Shown here: piece after piece, positions 1 to 6,167 of the stretch
How the letters are laid out: each line of letters starts with the position of its first letter
Position numbering within the stretch: the stretch's first letter is position 1
Source: Pseudomonadota bacterium
GTDB taxonomy: Bacteria > Pseudomonadota > Alphaproteobacteria > Rhizobiales > Xanthobacteraceae
DNA length: 6,822 nt
Direction of reading: 5' to 3'
Assembly: GCA_963205465.1 (NCBI GenBank)
Contig: CAUJKG010000050.1
Coordinates: 1 to 6,822, forward strand
Program-made: the position numbers and the translations under genes
The notes under the pieces: generated by a model
Databases searched by the model: none
Told to the model about the DNA's origin: nothing
Seen by the model: the letters and a program-made list of their open reading frames with translations, nothing else

Positions 1-846
1 CATCAGTTCGCGGCCTTCCTCGGGCATTTCCGCAATGAACATGCGGATGGTTTCCATCGAGACTTCTTCACGCTGCACGACGCCAGTCTCGATCAGGTTG
101 CGGCCGATCGGCGTATAGCGATGGCCGTTATGCGCGGCATAGTTCACGCGAACATATTTGCCGTCCGGCAAACGAATCCGCGCCGAGCCCTGAATCTGGA
201 TGAAGAAAGCGTCGGCTGCGTCCCGCAGCCAGACGATTTCGAGGCCGCGATTGGTCAGCGCACCGTCTTCGATCGCAGCACGGTCGTGATACTCCACGAG
301 CTTGCCGTCCACGCGGTGCCCGGCGCCGCCCGTGCTCGGAAATCCGGCGCGCAGCACGCGCTTGCCGAGCCGCGCCTTCGAGATGAGTTCGGGCGGGCGG
401 CGATAGAGCGGAACGGTGAAGCCTTCGGTAAGTGTCAGGCTGCCTTCGACCTCCGGCTCGTAATAGCCGGTGAGCAGGCCCGTGGTCTCGCCAAGCTTGG
501 AAACGCGAACCGGGCGAAAGTTTTCTTCGAAGAATTTTTTCGCCACTTCGTCGCTGACCGGCTCGGGCAGTTTCAGCGCGCGCGGACAGACTTCGCGAAG
601 CGCTTTCTCCATCGGCCGAACGTCTGCAACGGCTTTGCGTTTCAGAAGAACTTCACAGCTTTTTCGAAAGCCGGCGAAGACCTGCGCCTGCTTGTCGGCG
701 CTCCAGCCGTCAAGCTGCTCGAACGAAACAAAATCGTATTGCGCTTCGGGAAATTCGAGCGAGCCGACATTCGCCGCAGCAAACCCGCCCGGCAGGAGCA
801 GCGCGCAACACGCAATTGCTATGCTTGCGTGCCGGATGCGCTGCAT
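1..846 (-). CDS. mltA: Membrane-bound lytic murein transglycosylase A (MltA), N-terminal part, truncated by window edge
   Basis: This gene encodes a lytic transglycosylase that cleaves the MurNAc-GlcNAc bond of peptidoglycan in the periplasm, leaving a 1,6-anhydro end. The window shows 282 codons; the C-terminus lies beyond the left edge. Residues 1-25 look like a Sec signal peptide: a basic start (MQRIRH), a short hydrophobic stretch and an AAA cleavage site before N26. No convincing lipobox is seen, so the protein may be periplasmic rather than a lipoprotein. MltA family motifs follow: TGYYEPEVEGS at 126-136, then EIVWLRDAADAFFIQIQGSARI near 203-224 and NGHRYTPIGRNLI at 240-252. The catalytic aspartate of the C-terminal 3D domain is outside the window. 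The ATG at 846 lies 5 bases after the Tim44-like gene's stop, with GAGG just before it. An in-frame GTG at 855, overlapping that stop as GTGA, is an alternative start. It is probably cotranscribed with the upstream gene. Confidence 0.9.
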   Translation of the reverse strand, partial: MQRIRHASIAIACCALLLPGGFAAANVGSLEFPEAQYDFVSFEQLDGWSADKQAQVFAGFRKSCEVLLKRKAVADVRPMEKALREVCPRALKLPEPVSDEVAKKFFEENFRPVRVSKLGETTGLLTGYYEPEVEGSLTLTEGFTVPLYRRPPELISKARLGKRVLRAGFPSTGGAGHRVDGKLVEYHDRAAIEDGALTNRGLEIVWLRDAADAFFIQIQGSARIRLPDGKYVRVNYAAHNGHRYTPIGRNLIETGVVQREEVSMETIRMFIAEMPEEGRELM

Positions 847-851
847 CGGCC

Positions 852-1571
852 TCACGCCGCTTCGTTGTTCTCGACGAGCTTCCAGTTCGGATCGGACGAC
901 TTCACGTCGCGCGCGAACATCCAGAGATCCTCTACGTCCGTGAGCGCCTCGGCGCTGCCGTCGACGATGTTGCCATCCTTGTCGCGCGTCGCGGAGACGA
1001 GCTGCGAGACGAAATCGATGGTGATGCGCGCCTCGTTGCCGACGAGCTCCGCATTCCTGATCTCGGCCTTGTCGAGCGAGACGAAGCGGGACTCCATCTT
1101 GTGCCCGCGGGCTTCGCGTTCGTTGATCGCGGCGGCGAACTCCTCGAACAGCTCCTTGCCGAGCATGCCGCGAAGCGCTTTGCGATCGCCCTCGGCAAAC
1201 GCCATGACGATCATCTCGTAGGCGGCCTTGGCGCCTTCGATGAAATGACGGGCGTCGAAATTGCGATCGACGCGGGCGATGGCGTCGAGACCGGCCGCGA
1301 CCGCGCTCCCAGGCGCGGCGATGCCCGCCCAGCGCTCCGCGGCCGGGACTTCGCGGTCGGCGTCACGCAGAACCGCCGCTTCTTCAGCACGGGTTCCGAC
1401 GCTCGCCGGCTTGTCCGGCAGGGTCGCGGGTTTGGGTTCCTTACCCGAATAGGGATCGAACGGCGGCCGTTCGCGGCCGGTGCGGGTTCCCAGAACGCTG
1501 CGCAGCCGCGCAAAAATGAAAACGGCCAAAGCGAGGAATATGATCGTGTAGATGTCGAACACGGCGTTCAT
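852..1571 (-). CDS. Tim44-like (TimA-type) inner-membrane-anchored protein
   Basis: This is a 239-residue protein of the bacterial Tim44/TimA family, related to the mitochondrial Tim44 subunit that tethers Hsp70 to the TIM23 import channel. The bacterial role is poorly defined; an adaptor function at the inner membrane is proposed for the family. Residues about 7-26 form one hydrophobic membrane segment. After it come the GTRTGRERPPFDPY stretch (28-41) seen in alphaproteobacterial members and a Pro/Ala/charged linker to about residue 95. The Tim44-like domain fills the C-terminal half and ends in a WMFARDVKSSDPNWKLVE motif typical of the family. The ATG at 1571 gives the usual family start (MNAVFDIYTIIF) and has GGAA 9 bases upstream, a weak ribosome site. 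It is the first gene of a minus-strand unit with mltA and diverges from secB. The closeness to secB fits an envelope or export theme, but that is inference. Confidence 0.88.
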   Translation of the reverse strand: MNAVFDIYTIIFLALAVFIFARLRSVLGTRTGRERPPFDPYSGKEPKPATLPDKPASVGTRAEEAAVLRDADREVPAAERWAGIAAPGSAVAAGLDAIARVDRNFDARHFIEGAKAAYEMIVMAFAEGDRKALRGMLGKELFEEFAAAINEREARGHKMESRFVSLDKAEIRNAELVGNEARITIDFVSQLVSATRDKDGNIVDGSAEALTDVEDLWMFARDVKSSDPNWKLVENNEAA

Positions 1572-1616
1572 CGTCTGTCGTTCCGGCCCGAAAGGGAAGT
1601 AAGAGCGGATTTGAGC

Positions 1617-1626
1617 GGGTTAACCC
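1617..1626. repeat. Perfect 10-base palindrome GGGTTAACCC
   Basis: The sequence GGGTTAACCC reads identically on both strands. It sits about 45 bases upstream of the Tim44-like start codon, close to where transcription would begin if the weak -10 at 1629-1634 is real. It could be a small operator. It includes TTAACC, which resembles one half of a CtrA site, but the partner TTAA seven bases away is missing. It may be chance. Confidence 0.35.
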
Positions 1627-1628
1627 CG

Positions 1629-1658
1629 TTCATATGGGCCTTTTGCGACTTCTTCCAA
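1629..1658 (-). promoter_or_regulatory. Weak candidate sigma-70-type promoter for the Tim44-like gene and mltA
   Basis: On the minus strand, TTGGAA (1658-1653) and TATGAA (1634-1629) are separated by 18 bases. Each matches the TTGACA/TATAAT consensus at four of six positions. The predicted start would lie about 50 bases before the ATG at 1571. Location and spacing are plausible but the match is poor; other placements are possible. Confidence 0.2.
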
Positions 1659-1678
1659 GCCGCGTGCAGGCTTTTTTT
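1657..1678 (+). terminator. Weak terminator-like hairpin with T run upstream of secB
   Basis: AAGCC (1657-1661) and GGCTT (1669-1673) can pair around a 7-base loop, followed directly by five further T residues (1674-1678). This is the shape of an intrinsic terminator for plus-strand transcription, but the stem is only 5 pairs. No plus-strand gene lies upstream within the window, so if it works it would stop antisense transcripts coming from the Tim44-like gene before they reach secB. Confidence 0.22.
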
Positions 1679-1853
1679 GGCACGGCGTTAACTCGCAGAC
1701 AGGGTAAACGATCCGCTTTGACAACGCCAATGGCGCAAAACGCCGCCAAAGCTGGGTTTTCTTGTGCCCCATCGGGCCGCATGCTAGCGACCGGGCCGTT
1801 CGGCGCGCACGACGCCCCAAAGACATCCACAAATTCACGGCTGGAGCACCAAG

Positions 1854-2330
1854 ATGACGACCCAGAATGGCGGCCAGACCGACGCAAACGCGCCGGGCCT
1901 CGGTATCCTCGGACAGTATGTGAAGGACCTCTCGTTCGAGAACCCCAACGCGCCGCAGTCGTTGATGATGCAGCCGGAGCAGCCGCCGGCCGTGGACGTT
2001 CAAATCAACGTGAATGCGAAGCCGATGGCGGAGCCCGACTACGAGGTCGAGCTGAAAATCGAGGTGCGCGCCGAGGACAAGAAGGCCAAGCGCGTGCTCT
2101 TCAACCTCGAACTCGCTTATGCCGGCGTCTTCCGCATCACCAACATGCCGAAGGAAAATATCCAGCCGCTGCTTCTGATCGAGTGCCCGCGGCTTCTGTT
2201 TCCGTTTGTGCGCCGGATCGTCGCCGATTCGATCAGCGAAGGCGGGTTTCCGCCGATCATGTTGCAGCCGGTCGATTTCGCGGCGCTGTTCCGCGCGCGC
2301 GCGGAAAGTGCAACCGCGGTCAAATCCTGA
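1854..2330 (+). CDS. secB: Protein-export chaperone SecB
   Basis: SecB is a cytosolic homotetrameric chaperone that keeps precursor proteins unfolded and hands them to SecA for Sec export. The 158-residue product has the usual family length. After a short polar N-terminus it shows the SecB core: GQYVKDLSFENPNAPQSL at 20-37, then DVQINVNAK, the YEVELKIEVRAED strand and a NLELAYAGVFRI stretch. Further on come LLIECPRLLFPFVRRIVAD and GFPPIMLQPVDFAALF, all hallmarks of the family. The ATG at 1854 has GGAG 7 bases upstream. The gene is alone on the plus strand here, divergent from the Tim44-like gene and convergent with dnaQ, whose stop codon lies 3 bases beyond the secB stop. The 3' end carries an 18-base palindrome (2289-2306). 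The secB-dnaQ neighbourhood is common in alphaproteobacteria. Confidence 0.97.
   Translation: MTTQNGGQTDANAPGLGILGQYVKDLSFENPNAPQSLMMQPEQPPAVDVQINVNAKPMAEPDYEVELKIEVRAEDKKAKRVLFNLELAYAGVFRITNMPKENIQPLLLIECPRLLFPFVRRIVADSISEGGFPPIMLQPVDFAALFRARAESATAVKS
2289..2306. repeat. Perfect 18-base palindrome with (CG)6 core in the 3' end of secB
   Basis: TTCC-GCGCGCGCGC-GGAA is fully self-complementary and can form a strong hairpin in RNA from either strand. It lies within secB codons for LFRARAESA, ending 24 bases before the stop of secB and 28 bases beyond the dnaQ stop on the opposite strand. No T run follows on either strand, so it is not a standard intrinsic terminator. With only 3 bases between the convergent stops, it is the only strong structure near the tail-to-tail junction. 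Its 12-base alternating CG core may simply reflect codon use. Confidence 0.4.
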
Positions 2331-2333
2331 ACT

Positions 2334-3047
2334 TTACTTGGCTGCCGGAAGCGTCTTCTCGTCGAGATAATCGAGCCAGATCGCCTTCTCACCGAGGGAC
2401 GCGACGAAGAGGCGATGTGCGTCGGCTTCGTCGCTGTTCAATTGCGAGCTTTGTCTCGCCTTGCGCTTTTTCGCGCTGAAGGTCGTGACCGAAAACTCTT
2501 CGCGCACGACTTCGACCAACCCGAGCTTCGCCTGACGGCCGCCGGCTAGCTCGGCATAGACTTCCGCGAGAAGTTCGGCATCGAGCAGCGCGCCGTGTTT
2601 GGTGCGGCGCGAATTGTCGATGCCGTAGCGCGCGCAGAGATCGTCGAGCTTGTTGCCACCGCCTGGATGCTTGCGGCGCGCGAGAATTAGCGTATCGACG
2701 ACACGATCCCGCGTCGGCGGCAAGAGACCGCACTTCTTCAGTTCGTATTCGATGAAAGTCATGTCGAAGCCGGCGTTATGCGCCACGAGCTTCGAGTCCA
2801 TGCCGATGAATTCGAGAAACTGTTCTGCGACCTCGGCGAAAAGCGGCTTGTCGGAAAGAAACTCCGCGCTCAAGCCGTGCACGGCTTCCGCCTGCGCCGG
2901 CATGTCGCGTTCGGGATTGATATAGACGTGGAAGGTCGCGCCGGTCGGAATCCGGTTGAGCAACTCGACGCAACCGATCTCGACAATGCGATCTCCAGTG
3001 CCGGGATCGAATCCGGTGGTTTCGGTATCGAATACAATCTCGCGCAT
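2334..3047 (-). CDS. dnaQ: DNA polymerase III epsilon subunit (3'-5' proofreading exonuclease)
   Basis: DnaQ is the proofreading subunit of the replicative polymerase III core; it removes mispaired 3' nucleotides and binds the alpha subunit. The product is 237 residues, close to the Escherichia coli length. The DEDDh exonuclease motifs are complete: Exo I FDTETTG (D7, E9), Exo II AHNAGFD (D95) and Exo III HGALLDAELL (H151, D156). The GNKLDDLCARYGI stretch (131-143) also matches the family. The C-terminal tail after residue 175 is charged and ends in a FVASLGEKAIWLDYL segment; in the family this tail contacts the polymerase. The ATG at 3047 lies 3 bases after the coaE stop with no strong ribosome site, so translation is probably coupled. 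It is the last gene of the five-gene minus-strand block and faces secB tail to tail. Confidence 0.96.
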   Translation of the reverse strand: MREIVFDTETTGFDPGTGDRIVEIGCVELLNRIPTGATFHVYINPERDMPAQAEAVHGLSAEFLSDKPLFAEVAEQFLEFIGMDSKLVAHNAGFDMTFIEYELKKCGLLPPTRDRVVDTLILARRKHPGGGNKLDDLCARYGIDNSRRTKHGALLDAELLAEVYAELAGGRQAKLGLVEVVREEFSVTTFSAKKRKARQSSQLNSDEADAHRLFVASLGEKAIWLDYLDEKTLPAAK

Positions 3048-3050
3048 CTT

Positions 3051-3662
3051 CTAGACCGGTCTCTTCTTTCGCACCCAGCCGGGTTGCAGAACTTCCGCCA
3101 GAATCTCTTTAACCTGCATTCGGGCGGATTGGAGTCCTTCGCCGGTGTTGATCACAAAATCCGCGCGAACACGTTTTTCCGAATCGGGCAGCTGCCGTTT
3201 CAGAATGGCTTCGAATTTTTCCGGCGTCATCCCCGGCCGTGCCAATACACGCGCGCGCTGCACTTCCTCCGGCGCGCTGACCACGATCACGGCATGGAAC
3301 TTGGAAGGATCGCCGGTTTCGAACAAGAGCGGAATATCGAGCAGCACTGCTTTGGCGCCGGATGCTTCCGCATCTCTCAGGAACTCCGCGCGGAGTTTGC
3401 CAACGAGCGGATGGATCAGCTTCTCAAGCCGGGCAAGCGCTTCGGGCTTGCCCACGACCTGTTGCGAGAGTTTTTCGCGATCGACGGTTCCGTTCGCGGT
3501 CGTGCCCGGGAATTCCTGCTCGATGAGCGGGACCGCTTCCCCGGCATAAAGCCGGTGCACCGCGGCGTCGGCGTCGAACATCGGCACGCCTTCCTCGACG
3601 AACATCTGTGCGGTCGTGCTTTTGCCCATACCGACCGAGCCGGTCAGCCCGAGAAGGAACAC
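3051..3662 (-). CDS. coaE: Dephospho-CoA kinase
   Basis: CoaE phosphorylates the 3'-hydroxyl of the dephospho-CoA ribose with ATP, the last step of coenzyme A synthesis in the cytosol. The 203-residue product has the expected length. A P-loop (GSVGMGKST, residues 8-16) sits at the N-terminus. It is followed by FDADAAVHRLY (D30, D32), the LLDIPLLFETG substrate-site motif starting near 107, and a lid region around RARVLARPGMT (137-146). The RQLPDSEKRVRADFVINT motif lies further on. The start is a GTG at 3662, directly after the aroE TAA with no spacer. AAGGA (3672-3676, complement) lies 9 bases upstream inside the end of aroE and supports this start. The last residues (about 194-203) are basic and variable. 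The coaE-dnaQ pairing is common in alphaproteobacteria. Confidence 0.96.
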   Translation of the reverse strand: MFLLGLTGSVGMGKSTTAQMFVEEGVPMFDADAAVHRLYAGEAVPLIEQEFPGTTANGTVDREKLSQQVVGKPEALARLEKLIHPLVGKLRAEFLRDAEASGAKAVLLDIPLLFETGDPSKFHAVIVVSAPEEVQRARVLARPGMTPEKFEAILKRQLPDSEKRVRADFVINTGEGLQSARMQVKEILAEVLQPGWVRKKRPV

Positions 3663-4514
3663 TTATGATTTTCCTTGTTTTGCGGCATCTTTGACGAGGT
3701 CGGCGACAATGAGCGCGCGCAGTTCCGGCGTCACCTCCGGCCGCACGCCGAACCAGCGTTCGAAACCCGGAACCGCCTGATGCAACAGCATGCCGAGACC
3801 ATCGACGGCCGGGTGATCCAGTTCACGCGCCTGCCGCAGCAGTTCCGTTTCCAGCGGCACGTAAACGATATCGCTCACCGCGGCACCCTTTTTCAAACTC
3901 TCGAGATCGATCTCGAGCGGCGGCTGCCCCTTCATGCCGAGCGAGGTCGTGTTGACGAGGAGATCGGCGGAAGGAAGTAGCGATGAGAGCTCGTCATAGC
4001 TCGCGACCGCGGCCTCGATCTTCAATTCTCGCAGAAGTTCGTGGGCGCGTTCGCGCGAGCGGTTGACGATCGTGAGCCGCGCCACGCCGCGCGCTTTCAG
4101 CCCGTAGATGATCGAACGCGCCGCGCCACCGGCACCGAGTACCACTGCATGTTCGGTACGCGCCTGCCAGCCGGGGATCGAATCGTCGAGATGCGCGAGA
4201 AATCCGGCAACGTCGGTATTGTCGGCGTGCAATTCGCCGTTCTCAAGCCAGAGCGTGTTTGCGACTCCGAGCGCACGCACTACAGCCGTTACATGTTTCG
4301 CGTTTCGCGCTGCGGCTTCCTTATGCGGCAGCGTTACATTGCAGCCGACAAGACCGTGCGAAGCGAAGTTCTGCAGAAAATCATCGATTTCTTCAGGCCG
4401 GACTTCGCGCCGCAGATATTCGCCATCGATCTTGTGCTGCCGCAGCCAGTAGCCGTGAATGAGCGGCGAGCGCGAATGGACGATCGGATAGCCGATCACG
4501 CAGGCCCGTTTCAC
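3663..4514 (-). CDS. aroE: Shikimate dehydrogenase (NADP-dependent)
   Basis: AroE reduces 3-dehydroshikimate to shikimate with NADPH in the pathway to aromatic amino acids. The product has 283 residues, slightly longer than the E. coli enzyme. The N-terminal substrate domain shows GYPIVHSRSP (8-17, with S14 and S16) and NVTLPHKE (59-66, catalytic K65). NTLWLENGELHADNTD ends in catalytic D101. The Rossmann domain carries VLGAGGAARS and, at the next strand, NRSRERA, a basic motif of the kind that favours NADP over NAD. VNTTSLGM and a C-terminal DGLGMLLHQAVPGFERWFG complete the family pattern. The start is GTG at 4514, overlapping the maf stop as GTGA. The full set of motifs and single-copy context point to true AroE rather than a quinate/shikimate dehydrogenase paralogue. 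Confidence 0.96.
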   Translation of the reverse strand: MKRACVIGYPIVHSRSPLIHGYWLRQHKIDGEYLRREVRPEEIDDFLQNFASHGLVGCNVTLPHKEAAARNAKHVTAVVRALGVANTLWLENGELHADNTDVAGFLAHLDDSIPGWQARTEHAVVLGAGGAARSIIYGLKARGVARLTIVNRSRERAHELLRELKIEAAVASYDELSSLLPSADLLVNTTSLGMKGQPPLEIDLESLKKGAAVSDIVYVPLETELLRQARELDHPAVDGLGMLLHQAVPGFERWFGVRPEVTPELRALIVADLVKDAAKQGKS

Positions 4515-5122
4515 GACACCATCATCCCGGAAGAACGAAAGTAAGCGAGCAGCGGCATCAAGGGCATGCCGAGAATGGTGAAGTGATCGCCTTCGATTTT
4601 TTCGAAGAGATTCACGCCGACGCTTTCGAGCTGGTAGGCGCCGACGCTTTGCATGACGCGCTCGCCCGCTTCGTCGAGATAAGCGTCGAGAAAGGCGTCG
4701 CTGAAATCATGCATCTTCAGATGTGCGCTCGATACCGTTTCGAACAGTACGTTGCCGTCGCAGACCACCGTGATACCGGAATGCAGCGCGTGGGTCTTGC
4801 CGGAAAACTTGCGAAGCTGCGCGCGCGCGGCTTCGCGCGATTTCGGCTTGGAGAAGCGTTCGTTGCCGAGCGCCAAGGTCTGATCGGCGCCGAGAACGAT
4901 TCGAGCCGGGTTGCGCTTTGCCGTTTCGAACGCCTTGGCGCGCGCAAGCAGCAATGCCGCGCCTTCCGGTGTCGCGGCTTCTTGCGGAGATGCAGCTTCG
5001 GCGGCGCGCTCGTCGATATCTGCGGGATCGACCGCGAGCGGAATGCCGGCAGCTTCCAGCAGCGCGCGGCGCGGCGCGCTTTTGGATGCAAGCACCAGCG
5101 GCTCCGCACACCAAAGCGTCAT
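4511..5122 (-). CDS. maf: Maf-family nucleoside triphosphate pyrophosphatase, probably YceF type
   Basis: Maf proteins hydrolyse non-canonical or modified nucleoside triphosphates to monophosphates in the cytosol, a house-cleaning role; some members affect septum formation. The 203-residue product carries LASKSAPRRALL at 11-22 (the SxSPRR-type substrate motif), DPADIDE (32-38) and GADQTLAL (78-85, with D80). Also present are KPKSREAARAQLRKFSGKTH, a QSVGAYQLES segment and a GDHFTILGMPL end. GADQ rather than GADT, the LFEKIEGDHFTILGMPL ending and the LRKFSGKTH stretch resemble the YceF branch (7-methyl-GTP preference) more than the YhdE branch (dTTP/UTP); this substrate guess is inference. The ATG at 5122 overlaps the upstream ppsR-like stop as ATGA, and no strong ribosome site is seen, so translation is probably coupled. 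The stop overlaps the aroE GTG. Confidence 0.94.
   Translation of the reverse strand: MTLWCAEPLVLASKSAPRRALLEAAGIPLAVDPADIDERAAEAASPQEAATPEGAALLLARAKAFETAKRNPARIVLGADQTLALGNERFSKPKSREAARAQLRKFSGKTHALHSGITVVCDGNVLFETVSSAHLKMHDFSDAFLDAYLDEAGERVMQSVGAYQLESVGVNLFEKIEGDHFTILGMPLMPLLAYFRSSGMMVS
4811..4836. repeat. Inverted repeat with CG-alternating centre inside maf
   Basis: GCGAAGC (4811-4817) and GCTTCGC (4830-4836) are perfect inverted arms around a 12-base centre TGCGCGCGCGCG, which is itself largely self-complementary. It lies inside maf coding sequence, in codons for Arg and Ala, so codon bias may explain it. Confidence 0.3.
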
Positions 5123-5961
5123 TGAACATTCGCCGCATCGCGGCGGCGCTCCTGCAAGAGGGCGATGACCGCGGCCGCGGTTTCCTCGATCGAACGGCGC
5201 GTCACGTCGATGACCGGCCAGTTATGCCGCGTACAGAGTTTCTTGGAGTTGGCAATTTCATCGCTGACCGAGTGACGATCGACATAATTCGAATCGGATT
5301 GATGTGCGTTGAGACCAAGCAGACGGTTTTGCCGGATCTGCACGATGCGTTCGGGGCTCGCGATCAGGCCGACGACCAGAGGCCGGGTCACCCGCTCCAG
5401 TTCGCCCGGGGGATCGATGCCCGGCACCAGCGGGACGTTCGCAGTCTTGATGCCGCGGTTGGCGAGATAGATGCTGGTCGGCGTCTTCGAGGTGCGGGAG
5501 ATGCCGACCAGCACCACATCGGCCTCATCGAGATTTTCCGGATGCTGCCCGTCATCGTGGACCAGCGTGTAGTTCAGGGCGTCGATCCGCCGGAAATAGT
5601 CGGCATTCAGCATGTGCTGGCCGCCGACCCGGGGAGTCGTTTCGGTTCCGAGATAAGAGGCGAAAAGACTGAGAACAGGGTTCAAAATCGACAGGCAAGG
5701 GATGCTGCGTTCCTTGCAATGGCGCTCCAGCCGGTCGGTCAGGACCGGATCGACGAGGGTATAAAGCACGATGCCCGGATTGGCCTCGATATCGGTCAGC
5801 ACCGGTTCGAGCTGCTTCACGTTCCGGATCAGCGGGTAAACGTGCTCGATGGGAGAGACGGTCGAATACTGCGCCGCCGCCGCCCGGCCGACCGCGAGCA
5901 GCGTTTCGCCGGTAGCATCCGAAACGAGATGCAGATGAAAATAGCTGGCGGATTTCGGCAC
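5119..5961 (-). CDS. PEP synthase / pyruvate phosphate dikinase regulatory protein (bifunctional kinase-pyrophosphorylase, DUF299)
   Basis: Members of this family switch PEP synthetase or pyruvate phosphate dikinase off by ADP-dependent phosphorylation of a threonine. They switch it on again by phosphate-dependent, pyrophosphate-forming dephosphorylation. The protein begins PKSASYFHLHLVSDATGETL, shows DDGQHPE at about 136-142, and carries the family P-loop GISRTSKTPTSIYLA from about residue 153. RPLVVGLIASPERI and the ANSKKLCTRHNWPVIDVTRRSIEETA region lie towards the C-terminus. I chose the GTG at 5961 (280 residues) because it matches the family length and the usual start a few residues before YFHLHLVSD. 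A GTG at 6006 would add 15 residues with no family resemblance. Neither has a strong ribosome site. The gene leads the minus-strand block, overlaps maf (ATGA) and diverges from hemE, the arrangement flanking the Caulobacter origin. Its target enzyme is not encoded in the window. Confidence 0.92.
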   Translation of the reverse strand: MPKSASYFHLHLVSDATGETLLAVGRAAAAQYSTVSPIEHVYPLIRNVKQLEPVLTDIEANPGIVLYTLVDPVLTDRLERHCKERSIPCLSILNPVLSLFASYLGTETTPRVGGQHMLNADYFRRIDALNYTLVHDDGQHPENLDEADVVLVGISRTSKTPTSIYLANRGIKTANVPLVPGIDPPGELERVTRPLVVGLIASPERIVQIRQNRLLGLNAHQSDSNYVDRHSVSDEIANSKKLCTRHNWPVIDVTRRSIEETAAAVIALLQERRRDAANVQ

Positions 5962-6047
5962 GCGCGCATTGTCCCGGAGGCTGTGGATTGCTGGGGAGAA
6001 GGCCACGGTAAAATGCCCGGCGCAAGACCGCCTTGGGATAGCGGCCG

Positions 6048-6062
6048 GAATCGTCCCGATTC
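6048..6062. repeat. Inverted repeat GAATCG-TCC-CGATTC
   Basis: Two perfect 6-base arms face each other across 3 bases; each arm contains one GANTC site. The same core arms recur at 6170-6186. It lies 42 bases upstream of the longer possible ppsR start, so it could serve as an operator for that block or as part of the origin. Confidence 0.5.
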
Positions 6063-6097
6063 ATTCGCCGCAGCGGAGAATCTGGCGGATGTTTGTG

Positions 6098-6113
6098 ACT
6101 TATGGGAATAAGT
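6098..6113. repeat. Inverted repeat ACTTAT-GGGA-ATAAGT
   Basis: Two perfect 6-base arms surround a 4-base centre. TTAT at 6100-6103 and ATAA at 6108-6111 resemble the ends of DnaA boxes facing each other, but neither extends to a good match. It is the most AT-rich point of the otherwise GC-rich left half of the region. Confidence 0.35.
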
Positions 6114-6167
6114 GAGGAAACGCCGACGACGCGGGCAGTTAGAACGGATGTGATTTCCGGGGACGAA

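Larger units (their letters stand above)
1572..1853. other. Divergent intergenic region between the Tim44-like gene and secB
   Basis: This 282-base stretch separates two divergent genes and must hold promoters for both. It contains a perfect palindrome GGGTTAACCC (1617-1626), a weak candidate promoter for the Tim44-like gene (1629-1658, minus), a terminator-like hairpin with a T run pointing towards secB (1657-1678), and a TTGACA hexamer (1718-1723, plus) with no acceptable -10 element 15-19 bases away. I see no gene in it. A ribosome site GGAG (1843-1846) precedes the secB ATG by 7 bases. Confidence 0.6.

Noticed and set aside
121..1221. Long plus-strand open frame opposite mltA and the Tim44-like gene
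   Set aside because: It spans two well-supported minus-strand genes, has no recognisable domain and shows the Arg/Ala-rich composition of a GC-rich shadow frame.
1718..1723. TTGACA as the -35 element of secB
   Set aside because: The hexamer is perfect, but bases 15-19 downstream are GC-rich (CGCCGCC) with no -10-like sequence, so I do not call a promoter from it.
1725..1735. Short inverted repeat CGCCA-A-TGGCG upstream of secB
   Set aside because: Five-base arms are expected by chance in a GC-rich region of this length.
1634..2479. Plus-strand frame overlapping secB in another phase
   Set aside because: The secB frame has a ribosome site and complete family sequence; this frame reads through it with an Arg-rich sequence typical of a shifted frame.
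2778..3668. 296-codon plus-strand open frame opposite dnaQ and coaE
   Set aside because: Both minus-strand genes carry full sets of catalytic motifs; the opposite frame has none.
6004..6006. GTG at 6006 as the start of the ppsR-like gene
   Set aside because: It would add 15 residues unlike the family N-terminus and has no better ribosome site than the GTG at 5961; kept only as an alternative.
4918..6111. 397-codon plus-strand open frame opposite maf, the ppsR-like gene and part of the intergenic region
   Set aside because: It is antisense to two genes with clear family motifs. Its length is explained by GC-rich third positions, and no domain is recognised.
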